Origin: an uncultured Collinsella sp.
GTDB taxonomy: Bacteria; Actinomycetota; Coriobacteriia; Coriobacteriales; Coriobacteriaceae
Direction: 5' to 3'
Length of the DNA stretch: 28,308 nucleotides
NCBI GenBank assembly: GCA_902467875.1
Contig: CABQWP010000021.1
Coordinates: forward strand, 1 to 28,308
Made by a program: the position numbers and the translations under genes. A model generated the notes under the pieces. That model searched no databases. It was given only the letters and a program-made list of their open reading frames with translations, and had not been told where the DNA came from. Positions 22,097-28,308 of the stretch are shown in pieces (the stretch's first letter is position 1; each line of letters starts with the position of its first letter).

Positions 22097-23008
22097 ATGC
22101 CCATGTGCCCGCTGGTCGATTGCCATACCCACACCTCGTTTTCGGACGGGCATGCCTCGTTTGAGGACAACGTCCGTGCCGCTGCTGCGGCCGGCTGCCG
22201 CGTCATGGTCTCGACCGACCATCTCACCCTGCCCGCCAGCATGGATGCTAACTGCGAGGTGCAGGTTACTGAGGGTGACCTCCCGGCGCATCGTCTGGCT
22301 TTTGAGGACGCTCGCAATCTTGCCGCTCAGATTGCGCCAGAACTCACCTTTATCTACGGTTTCGAATGCGATTGGTACGAGGGCTGCGAGCCTTTGGTTG
22401 AGCGCTGGTCCCAGGGCGCCGTCGTGCGCCTGGGCAGTGTGCACTGGATTGGCAACCCAGGCGATATCATGGCCGGTGCCGCGGGTACGGCGGGAACGGA
22501 GGACGTCGCTCGTCCCGATACGCCCGATTCGCGCTGCGGCTGGATCGACGATGACACCAACCTGCACGTTTGGGAAAACCTGGGGGTACGCGGCGTGTGG
22601 GAGCGCTATGTCGATGACTGGTGCCGCGCCTGCGAGAGCCCGCTCAACTTTGATGTGATGGCTCACCCCGACCTGGTCATGCGCTTTTCGAAGGAAGGCT
22701 TTGCGCCCGATTTTGATCCCGCACCGTTTTGACAGCAGATGGCAGAGTGCGCGCACGATACGGGCCGCCGCGTTGAGGTCTCGACGGCCGCACCGCGCAA
22801 GGGCTTGGGCGACTACTACCCCGCAACCGGTCTTTTGCGCTGCTTTGCCCATGCCGAAGTGCCGATCACCTTTGGCTCGGACGCGCACCGCGCCTGCGAT
22901 ATCTGCTGGAACATCCGCGAGGCCCAGGCGCACGCCTACGACTGCGGTTATCGAACCTTCGACATCCCCCACGCCACCGGCGAATGGGAATCCACGCCCC
23001 TCGCCTAG
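22097..23008 (+). pseudogene. PHP-family histidinol-phosphatase-like gene interrupted by in-frame TGA
   Basis: The reading frame encodes 303 codons of a PHP-domain phosphoesterase, broken by TGA at codon 212 (22730-22732). Before the stop it has DCHTHTSFSDGH (His10, His12), VSTDH (Asp41, His42), GSVHW and MAHPDLV. After it, in the same frame, come EVSTAAPRKG, the last metal motif GSDAH and a normal end. All catalytic motifs are intact, so the break is a single point event, a sequencing error or a read-through site. Upstream AAAGGAG supports the ATG at 22097. The family includes HisK/HisJ histidinol-phosphate phosphatases, and the gene faces the his operon whose hisB lacks that activity. Without read-through the 211-residue product would lack one metal-binding motif. 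Confidence 0.85.
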
Positions 23009-23020
23009 CCATCCCTTCAT

Positions 23021-23089
23021 AAGTTGCGGTGAAATAGGGATTGTTTTGCTTGATGAAGCGCTTAAACAGTCCCTATTTCACCGCAACTT
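23021..23089. repeat. Long AGTTGCGGTG hairpin, copy 3
   Basis: Perfect 20-base arms lie at 23021-23040 and 23070-23089, extended inward to 26 pairs with one G-T wobble. The loop has a further GCTT/AAGC pairing. It reads GGTGAAATAG where copies 1 and 2 read GGTGGAATAG, and its right arm has the matching change. It lies between the convergent PHP and hisE genes. Confidence 0.92.
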
Positions 23090-23110
23090 CCATGACCCCG
23101 TTACACCAAC

Positions 23111-23132
23111 AAAGACTGTCCCAAACGACTAG
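23111..23132. repeat. ACTAGT element overlapping the hisE stop codon
   Basis: AAGACTGTCCC followed by AACGACTAGT matches the right half of the 5345-5403 element in reverse complement. The stop codon of hisE (complement of 23129-23131) lies inside the ACTAGT. Confidence 0.65.
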
Positions 23133-23446
23133 TGGCGGCGGGCGTTGAGCTCGCCGGCCAGTTCGTCGAGGGTGATACCGTAGCGCTCGAGCGTCACGAG
23201 CAGGTGGTAGAGCAGGTCGCCGGCCTCGTAGCGGATGTGATCGTGATCGTTATCCTTGCAGGCCATGATCACCTCGCTCGCCTCCTCGGCAAGCTTCTTG
23301 AGCAGCTCATCCTCGACGTCGGTCAGCAGACGCGCGGTATAGCTTTCCTGCGGCGATGCATCACGACGACCGTGAATCACCTCGGCCAGACCTGTCAGCG
23401 TCTCTCCGATATTTCCATCCTGAACGTTTGCGGTGCGCACACCCAT
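23129..23446 (-). CDS. hisE: Phosphoribosyl-ATP pyrophosphatase
   Basis: This 105-residue enzyme of the second histidine step removes pyrophosphate from phosphoribosyl-ATP. The all-alpha NTP-pyrophosphatase fold shows KLAEEASEVIMACKD and YEAGDLLYHLLV with the acidic magnesium ligands. Length is normal for an unfused HisE. AGAAAGGA precedes the ATG at 23446. It is the last gene of the his operon, 45 bases after hisI; in many bacteria the two are fused, here they are separate. Its stop codon falls within a repeat. Confidence 0.96.
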   Translation of the reverse strand: MGVRTANVQDGNIGETLTGLAEVIHGRRDASPQESYTARLLTDVEDELLKKLAEEASEVIMACKDNDHDHIRYEAGDLLYHLLVTLERYGITLDELAGELNARRH

Positions 23447-23491
23447 AGTTCAATCCTTTCTGGTGGCCGAGCGTCTAATCGAGCGCCCGCC

Positions 23492-23821
23492 CTACGCGAG
23501 TTTCTTAAAGAAGCAGGTACGGTTGCCGGTATGGCAGGCCGGACCCGGCGAGTCGACCTTGACCAGCAGCGTATCGCTATCGCAGTCGGCCCAGAGCTCC
23601 TTGACCTCTTGCATATTGCCGCTCGTCGCACCCTTGTTCCAGAGCTCCTGGCGACTGCGGCTCCAAAACCACGTGGTACCGGTCTTGAGCGTCAGCCCCA
23701 CCGACTCCTCGTTCATCCAAGCAACCATAAGCACCTCGCCGGTGTCGTACTGCTGAACCACACAAGGAATCAGCCCGCGGGCGTCGTACGTAAGATCCGC
23801 CGCTTCTACTACCTCAGTCAT
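23492..23821 (-). CDS. hisI: Phosphoribosyl-AMP cyclohydrolase
   Basis: This 109-residue enzyme opens the adenine ring of phosphoribosyl-AMP in the third histidine step. The zinc/magnesium signature is complete: WADCDSDTLLVKV and PACHTGNRTCFF, with the cysteines and aspartates in place, and VLMVAWMNEES and GTTWFWSRSR precede it. I chose the second of two adjacent ATGs (23821) because it has GGGAG at a 5-base spacing; the open frame further upstream runs through an intergenic hairpin. It is separated from hisF by 148 bases, the widest gap in the operon. Confidence 0.95.
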   Translation of the reverse strand: MTEVVEAADLTYDARGLIPCVVQQYDTGEVLMVAWMNEESVGLTLKTGTTWFWSRSRQELWNKGATSGNMQEVKELWADCDSDTLLVKVDSPGPACHTGNRTCFFKKLA

Positions 23822-23869
23822 CATTTCTCCCAAGTCATAAACGAAACCCCACAGGTCGGCGAGGGTTGT

Positions 23870-23956
23870 CCAGGTGCCCGAGATTCCGAGCGACAAGCCC
23901 GACGACGCGTACTTAAGTACGCGAGGAGGGTTGGAGCCGGAAGGTCGGGTGCCTGG
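23870..23956. repeat. Long hairpin inside the his operon, between hisF and hisI
   Basis: CCAGG...CCCGA...TTCCG on the left pairs with CGGAA...TCGGG...CCTGG on the right, separated by small internal loops. Its tip is an 18-base perfect palindrome, CGCGTACTTAAGTACGCG (23906-23923). The whole lies in a 148-base gap where other junctions of the operon have 50 bases or fewer. Confidence 0.75.
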
Positions 23957-23969
23957 GCAAGCCGCAGCA

Positions 23970-24752
23970 TTAGAAGTCCAACCTCACAGGAATACCTTGA
24001 GAGGCCATATACTCTTTGACTTCGCGGATGCTGAAGGTTCCAAAGTGAAAGACGCTGGCCGCCAGCACGGCGTCGGCTTCGCCCTCGATCACACCCTCGG
24101 CAAAATGCTCGAGCGTACCCACGCCGCCGCTCGCGATGACGGGAATCGGCACCGCGCGCGCCACGGCGCGGGTGAGCGCCAGGTCAAAGCCAGCCTTGGT
24201 GCCGTCGCGATCCATACTGGTCAGTAGGATTTCGCCGGCGCCGCGACGAGCCGCTTCCTCGGCCCACGCCACCGCATCGATACCCGTGGCGTTGCGACCG
24301 CCCGCCGTGAAGACCTCCCACCTATCGGCACCCGGCTCGCCGGGCAGGCCCACACGCTTGGCATCGATCGCCACGACCACGGCCTGGCTGCCAAACGCCG
24401 CGGCAGCCTGGCTAATCAACGACGGATCGCGCACGGCGGCAGAGTTAAGCGACACCTTGTCGGCGCCGGCTGCAACCATGGTGCGCATGCCCGCCAGGTC
24501 GCGAAAGCCGCCGCCCACGGTATAGGGAATAGCGAGCTCCTCGGCCGCATGCGCCGCCATCTCGATGGTCGTCGCGCGGTTGTCGCTCGTGGCGGTAATG
24601 TCCAGGAAGACAACCTCGTCCGCACCTTCGCGGTCGTAGGCGCGCGCCAGCTCCACCGGATCGCCCGCATCGCGCAAGCTCACAAAGTTGACGCCCTTGA
24701 CCACACGGCCGTCCTTGACGTCCAGGCAGGGAATCACACGTTTGGTAAGCAT
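23970..24752 (-). CDS. hisF: Imidazole glycerol phosphate synthase, cyclase subunit
   Basis: This 260-residue TIM barrel combines ammonia delivered by HisH with PRFAR to give imidazole glycerol phosphate and AICAR. The two catalytic aspartates are visible in VIPCLDVKDG (near the N-terminus) and VVVAIDAKRV (mid-protein). Phosphate-binding loops include TVGGGFRD and IASGGVGT. GGAGGAG lies upstream of the ATG at 24752, 3 bases after the hisA stop. The AICAR it releases feeds back into purine synthesis via PurH, also in this window. Confidence 0.97.
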   Translation of the reverse strand: MLTKRVIPCLDVKDGRVVKGVNFVSLRDAGDPVELARAYDREGADEVVFLDITATSDNRATTIEMAAHAAEELAIPYTVGGGFRDLAGMRTMVAAGADKVSLNSAAVRDPSLISQAAAAFGSQAVVVAIDAKRVGLPGEPGADRWEVFTAGGRNATGIDAVAWAEEAARRGAGEILLTSMDRDGTKAGFDLALTRAVARAVPIPVIASGGVGTLEHFAEGVIEGEADAVLAASVFHFGTFSIREVKEYMASQGIPVRLDF

Positions 24753-24755
24753 GGG

Positions 24756-25499
24756 CTACTCCTCCCCTCGGGCGGCGGCCAGCGCCTGTACCAGCGTAAA
24801 GTTGCCCTCGTAGAGCGCGCGACCGGTAATAGCACCTTCAATCGCGCCCTCACTCACCGCAGCCAGCGCGCGAATGTCGTCGAGCGTAGAGATGCCGCCC
24901 GAAGCCACGACAGGAAAGCCCGCGACCTTGGCAACATGGCGATACGCCGCCACATCGATGCCCGTCTGCATGCCATCGCGCGCGATGTCGGTATACACCA
25001 GATGCTTAAAACCCAGCTCGGTGAGCTGTGCCACGGCATCGTCGAGTGCCACGCCCGCGCCATCACGCCAGCCGTTCACCTTGACCTGGCCGTCGCGCGC
25101 GGCGATGTCTGCCACCAGCAGCTCGCCAAAGCCTTGGGCCGCCACCTCGGCAAAACCCGGCTCGGTCACCAGCACGGTGCCCAGCGCAATGCGACGCGCA
25201 CCGTAGCCGGCCAACTCGTCGATGCGCGCGAGCGAGCGGACGCCGCCGCCCACGTCCACAGACAGACCGTCGACGCCGCAGATGGCCTTAATCGCCGCCG
25301 AGTTAGCAGCGCGCGCGTCCTCGTCCTCGCCAAAGGCGGCGGACAGGTCGACGACGTGCACCCAGCTCGCACCCTGCTCGGCAAACGAGCGGGCGACTGC
25401 CACGGGGTCGTCGGAATATACCTTGCAGCGGCTGCGGTCGCCGCGCTCCAGGCGCACGACCTTGCCGCCGATCAGATCGATTGCGGGAAACAGGATCAT
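24756..25499 (-). CDS. hisA: ProFAR isomerase
   Basis: This 247-residue TIM barrel, a half-repeat relative of HisF, performs the Amadori rearrangement of ProFAR to PRFAR. It shows the first catalytic aspartate in FPAIDLIGG, VDVGGGVRS, KVNGWRDG, and the second acid in VYTDIARDG. Its start overlaps the hisH stop by four bases, so translation is coupled. Because actinobacteria often use one PriA enzyme for both hisA and trpF, a dual role is possible; I see no residue that settles this. Confidence 0.95.
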   Translation of the reverse strand: MILFPAIDLIGGKVVRLERGDRSRCKVYSDDPVAVARSFAEQGASWVHVVDLSAAFGEDEDARAANSAAIKAICGVDGLSVDVGGGVRSLARIDELAGYGARRIALGTVLVTEPGFAEVAAQGFGELLVADIAARDGQVKVNGWRDGAGVALDDAVAQLTELGFKHLVYTDIARDGMQTGIDVAAYRHVAKVAGFPVVASGGISTLDDIRALAAVSEGAIEGAITGRALYEGNFTLVQALAAARGEE

Positions 25500-26197
25500 C
25501 GGCCAACCTCCTCGACGATGTTGACGAAGTTCTTAAGGATGCGCTGCCCCAGCGCCGAGGACTTCTCGGGATGGAACTGACAACCCCACACGTTGCCGTG
25601 ACGCACGATGCACGGGAAGCTCCGCGTATAGTGCGTGCGCGCCAGCACATCGGCGGCATCGGCGTCGTCGGCCACCGCGTAGCTGTGGGTGAAATACATG
25701 TTGGCACCCTCGGCAAAACCGGCAAGCAGCGGATCGGCCGCACCGGCGGGCGTCATGTGTACCTGGTCCCAGCCCACGTGCGGCACCTTCAGGCGACTCG
25801 ATTCCAAGCGCGTGCACGAGCCACGCATAATACCCAGGCCATCGACCCAGGGACCGCCAGCCTGCTCGGGGGTGTTGCCATCGGCAACCGCGCCCTCGTC
25901 CGCAGGCACGCCCTCGTTGCCACGCTCAAAAAATAGCTGAAGGCCCAGGCAAATGCCGAGCAGCGGAGTTCCGGTGGCGACAGCATCGAGCACCGCGTCC
26001 GCCTCGCCACTCTGGCGCATAAAGGCGATCGCGTCATAGAACGCGCCCACGCCCGGAATGACCAGGCCGTCGACGCGGCGGATCTGCTCCGGATCGTCCG
26101 ATGTGCAGGCGGCGGCACCGGCGCGCGCAAGCCCGCGCACGACGCTCGACAAGTTGCCCTTGTGGTAGTCAACTACCACGATCTTCGGTTCGCCCAC
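25496..26197 (-). CDS. hisH: Imidazole glycerol phosphate synthase, glutaminase subunit
   Basis: This 233-residue class I glutamine amidotransferase supplies ammonia to HisF. The nucleophile is the cysteine in GICLGLQLFF, and the His-Glu pair lies in CQFHPEKS near the end. VVDYHKGNLSSV and IPGVGAF are the usual N-terminal motifs. It starts at a GTG (26197) preceded by AAAGGAGGG. The open frame upstream is not conserved-looking and runs through hisB. An insertion around residues 95-125 (acidic, Gly-rich) makes it longer than the typical 200-210 residues. Confidence 0.96.
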   Translation of the reverse strand: MGEPKIVVVDYHKGNLSSVVRGLARAGAAACTSDDPEQIRRVDGLVIPGVGAFYDAIAFMRQSGEADAVLDAVATGTPLLGICLGLQLFFERGNEGVPADEGAVADGNTPEQAGGPWVDGLGIMRGSCTRLESSRLKVPHVGWDQVHMTPAGAADPLLAGFAEGANMYFTHSYAVADDADAADVLARTHYTRSFPCIVRHGNVWGCQFHPEKSSALGQRILKNFVNIVEEVGR

Positions 26198-26221
26198 GCG
26201 ACCCTCCTTTTCCCCATTCAA

Positions 26222-26245
26222 AACCTGTCCCTTTTTTGGCAGGTT
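26222..26245. repeat. Small hairpin between hisB and hisH
   Basis: AACCTG (26222-26227) pairs with CAGGTT (26240-26245), with a loop carrying TCCC and a run of six T. The right arm overlaps the hisB stop codon. In the minus-strand transcript the loop reads as an A-run, so it is not a terminator. Confidence 0.5.
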
Positions 26246-26831
26246 ACAGCGATCCCTTGGTGCTGGGGATGCCCTGCACGCGGGGATCGAGCTCGCAGGC
26301 GTGGCGCATCGTGCGGCCCACGGCCTTAAAGGCAGCCTCGATAATGTGATGCGAGTTGCTGCCCGCCAGCTCGCGCACGTGCAGCGTGAGCTTGGCGTCA
26401 CGCGCAAAGGCGTAGAAGAACTCGACGGCCAGCTCGGTATCGAAGCTGCCCACGCGCTCGGTCGGCACGGGCAGCTCGCAGTAGGCCTGCCCGCGGCCCG
26501 AAATATCAACAGCAGCCATCACGAGTGTCTCGTCCATGGCGATCGCCGCGTCGGCAAAGCGTGTAATGCCCGCCTTGTCGCCCAGCGCCTGGCAAAACGC
26601 CTCGCCCAGCACAATGCCCGTGTCCTCGACGGTATGATGTGCATCGACCTCCACGTCGCCCACCGCGTGCACCGTCAGATCGAACAGGCCATGGCGGCCA
26701 AAAGCGTTGAGCATGTGGTCGAAAAACGGCACACCGGTCGAGATATCGCACACGCCGCTTCCATCCAGGTCGAGCTTTACGACAATGTCGGTCTCGCCCG
26801 TCTTGCGGGTCACCTCGGCATAGCGGTCCAT
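26244..26831 (-). CDS. hisB: Imidazoleglycerol-phosphate dehydratase
   Basis: This 195-residue enzyme dehydrates imidazole glycerol phosphate. Two metal-binding motifs of the family are present: HHTVEDTGIVLG and NSHHIIEAAFKA; DISGR and RHAC also fit. It has the length of the monofunctional dehydratase and lacks the N-terminal histidinol-phosphatase domain found in enterobacteria, so that step needs another enzyme. Its ATG directly follows the hisC stop, with GGAGGAGATG in the end of hisC as ribosome site. Confidence 0.97.
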   Translation of the reverse strand: MDRYAEVTRKTGETDIVVKLDLDGSGVCDISTGVPFFDHMLNAFGRHGLFDLTVHAVGDVEVDAHHTVEDTGIVLGEAFCQALGDKAGITRFADAAIAMDETLVMAAVDISGRGQAYCELPVPTERVGSFDTELAVEFFYAFARDAKLTLHVRELAGSNSHHIIEAAFKAVGRTMRHACELDPRVQGIPSTKGSL

Positions 26832-27947
26832 CTACATCTCCTCCTTCACCAGCGCGGCAAACGCAGCCAGCACCTCGTCGTTTTCCTGCGGGGTGCCCAC
26901 GGTAATGCGCAGGCAGTCCGCGAGCCCCGGCGCGTAGCTAAAGTCGCGCACCAAAATCGAATACTCGTCGCGCAGACGCTCGCGCACGCGCGTGGCATGC
27001 GACGTGCGCACGAGCACAAAGTTCGCCGCGCTCGGCCATGCCTCCACGGGCATGCCCTCGGCAGCCATTGCACGCAGGGCGCACAACTCGCGCTCGCGCT
27101 CGGATGCGACCTGTGCCACCACAGGCGCATACGCATCGCGGGCACGCACGCAGGCAAGCGCGGCGGCCTGGCTTAGCACGTTAACCGAGTAGATTTGGCG
27201 AATCGCCGCAAACACATCGATGACCTCGGGCGCCGCGATCACATAGCCCAGACGCGTGCCGGCGGCGCCAAACGCCTTGGACAGCGTATGCAGAATCACC
27301 AGGTTGGGATGCTCGGCGATAAGCCCCTGCGCCGTGGTAGCCGCGCCAAACGAATCGTCCGCAAACTCAACGTAGGCCTCGTCGACCATGACCATGCCGG
27401 GGCATGCATCGCACAGGGCCGCGACAAAGTCGAGCGGCGCCACGTCGCCCGTGGGGTTATTGGGCGAGGTCACGATGGCCAAGTTGCACTCCGGCGCCGC
27501 GGCGAGCATGGCTGCCTGGTCGAGCTCAAAGCTCGTCGGATCACGCCACACGTCGCGCACCTCGGTCTGGCACAGAGACGCAAAGAACGCATACTCGCTA
27601 AAGCACGGCGGGCAGTTGAGCAGGGTCCGTCCCGCGCCGCCAAACGCCAGCAGGTAGTTATAGAGCAGCTCGTCGCCGCCGTTGCCCACGCAAATATTCT
27701 CACGTGCCACGCCATGCCAGGCAGCAAGCTCATCGCGCAGGTCGTTGGACATGGGGTCGGGATAGCGGTTGAGCGGCGTGGCAGCCAGGGCCGCGTCGAC
27801 CGCCTTGCGCACGCCAGCCGGCACGGGATAGGTGTTCTCGTTGGCCGAAAGATTGATGCGCGTGGGCGCAAAGTCGGGATCGTAGGGTTCGATACCGGCC
27901 AAGTAGGGCTGGACGAGCTCCTTCATGCGCGGCGTGAGTTCGGCCAT
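26832..27947 (-). CDS. hisC: Histidinol-phosphate aminotransferase
   Basis: This 371-residue PLP enzyme transaminates imidazole acetol phosphate. It shows LSANENTYPVP near the start, VGNGGDELL, SPNNPTGD and VDEAYVEF. The PLP lysine lies in HTLSKAFGAAGTRLGY. I placed the start at MAELTPRMKEL (27947) after GAGGAGG; the hisD stop lies 1 base upstream of it. The open frame beyond runs through hisD and is a shadow. Confidence 0.96.
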   Translation of the reverse strand: MAELTPRMKELVQPYLAGIEPYDPDFAPTRINLSANENTYPVPAGVRKAVDAALAATPLNRYPDPMSNDLRDELAAWHGVARENICVGNGGDELLYNYLLAFGGAGRTLLNCPPCFSEYAFFASLCQTEVRDVWRDPTSFELDQAAMLAAAPECNLAIVTSPNNPTGDVAPLDFVAALCDACPGMVMVDEAYVEFADDSFGAATTAQGLIAEHPNLVILHTLSKAFGAAGTRLGYVIAAPEVIDVFAAIRQIYSVNVLSQAAALACVRARDAYAPVVAQVASERERELCALRAMAAEGMPVEAWPSAANFVLVRTSHATRVRERLRDEYSILVRDFSYAPGLADCLRITVGTPQENDEVLAAFAALVKEEM

Positions 27948-27948
27948 G

Positions 27949-28308
27949 TTAGGCCTCCTCGCCGGTCGCGCCAGCGGAAGCCAGGTCCACACCCTTGGCA
28001 ACCGTCGCCACGGCGTCGCCCGGCCAGGCGACCTTGGTCAGGTCGGCCGCAGCCAGAGACTCGGCACTCACGGCATCCTCGCCCTGCTCCAGCACACGGC
28101 GACGCAGAGCGGCGGATAGCGCGTGCGCCCACAGGCCCTCGGCCTCGGCCAGACGTTGTGTGGCGGGAGCGTCGGAGAGCAGGCCCTCGGGTGTATAGCA
28201 AATGACGCTCGAGCGCTTAACGAACTCTTCGACCGAAAGCGGGTTGGAGAACATGGCGGTGCCGCCGGTCGGCAGCGTGTGGTTGGGGCCGGCGACGTAA
28301 TCGCCGAG
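27949..28308 (-). CDS. hisD: Histidinol dehydrogenase, C-terminal part (runs off the window)
   Basis: The window holds about 119 C-terminal codons of HisD, which oxidises histidinol to histidine in two NAD-dependent steps. The visible piece begins in LGDYVAGPNHTLPTGGTA, a strongly conserved active-site region with the catalytic or metal-binding histidine, and continues with FSNPLSVEEFVKRSSV. The frame is open to the window's end, so the N-terminus lies to the right. It is the first visible gene of the his operon; hisG and the promoter, if present, are off the window. Confidence 0.95.
   Translation of the reverse strand, partial: LGDYVAGPNHTLPTGGTAMFSNPLSVEEFVKRSSVICYTPEGLLSDAPATQRLAEAEGLWAHALSAALRRRVLEQGEDAVSAESLAAADLTKVAWPGDAVATVAKGVDLASAGATGEEA

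Noticed and set aside
22730..22732. Selenocysteine codon in the PHP gene
   Set aside because: I see no convincing SECIS-like hairpin right after the TGA, and PHP enzymes use His/Asp metal ligands with no known selenocysteine at this point. Nonsense mutation, read-through or a sequencing error fits better.
23870..23956. T-box or histidine attenuator in the his operon
   Set aside because: The hairpin is in the middle of the operon, with no T-box sequence, no run of histidine codons and no T-tract after the stem.

Overview
This 28.3 kb window is high-GC bacterial chromosome. The mazG-eno-ftsB-ppx order, the his gene order, strong purine-rich Shine-Dalgarno sites and the repeat-rich intergenic gaps suggest an actinobacterium, most likely a gut Coriobacteriia such as Collinsella. 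The genus is inferred from gene content and style, not from a search. Nearly all of the window is ordinary core chromosome. I see no prophage, integrase, insertion sequence or CRISPR array.

Layout, left to right. At 94-1818 (minus) lies a Bce-type two-component system. At 1993-4413 (minus) are a protein of unknown function and purH. A GNAT acetyltransferase is at 4691-5332 (plus), and a secreted, membrane-anchored DUF2207 protein at 5471-7414 (minus). A 509-base gap with a repeat and a possible structured RNA precedes gluQ (7924-8943, plus), the tRNA-modifying glutamyl-Q-tRNA(Asp) synthetase. Then come a metallophosphoesterase and a small membrane protein (minus). A three-gene plus-strand operon at 10363-12979 encodes a DUF4342 UBA-like membrane protein, an OmpR-type regulator and a histidine kinase. 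An orphan galactitol-type PTS IIB and a VOC-fold protein (minus) face it across a shared terminator. At 13907-16225 (plus) are a membrane-anchored helical-repeat protein, tRNA-Leu(UAA), a cluster of repeats and an AAA/DUF4143 ATPase of lower GC that looks acquired.

The minus-strand block 16381-21797 holds ppx, an FtsB/DivIC-like division protein, eno, mazG, a YfcE-type phosphodiesterase and a stand-alone LarC C-terminal domain. The right end, 23129-28308 (minus), is the distal part of a histidine operon in transcription order hisD (partial), hisC, hisB, hisH, hisA, hisF, hisI, hisE. Facing it at 22097-23008 (plus) is a PHP-family histidinol-phosphatase-like gene with an in-frame TGA at codon 212. 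Because hisB here is only the dehydratase, this PHP gene is the natural candidate for the missing histidinol-phosphate phosphatase step, so the stop codon matters.

The most striking non-coding signal is a set of intergenic inverted repeats. Three copies of a long hairpin begin with AGTTGCGGTG and keep pairing through compensatory changes (14713-14785, 16301-16367, 23021-23089). A roughly 50-base composite unit occurs twice in opposite orientation (7528-7579, 16246-16295). A shorter element built on ACTAGT occurs twice (5345-5403, 23111-23132), the second time running into the hisE stop codon. Further single-copy hairpins lie inside the his operon and upstream of the PHP gene. The ATPase gene sits between two copies of the long hairpin.
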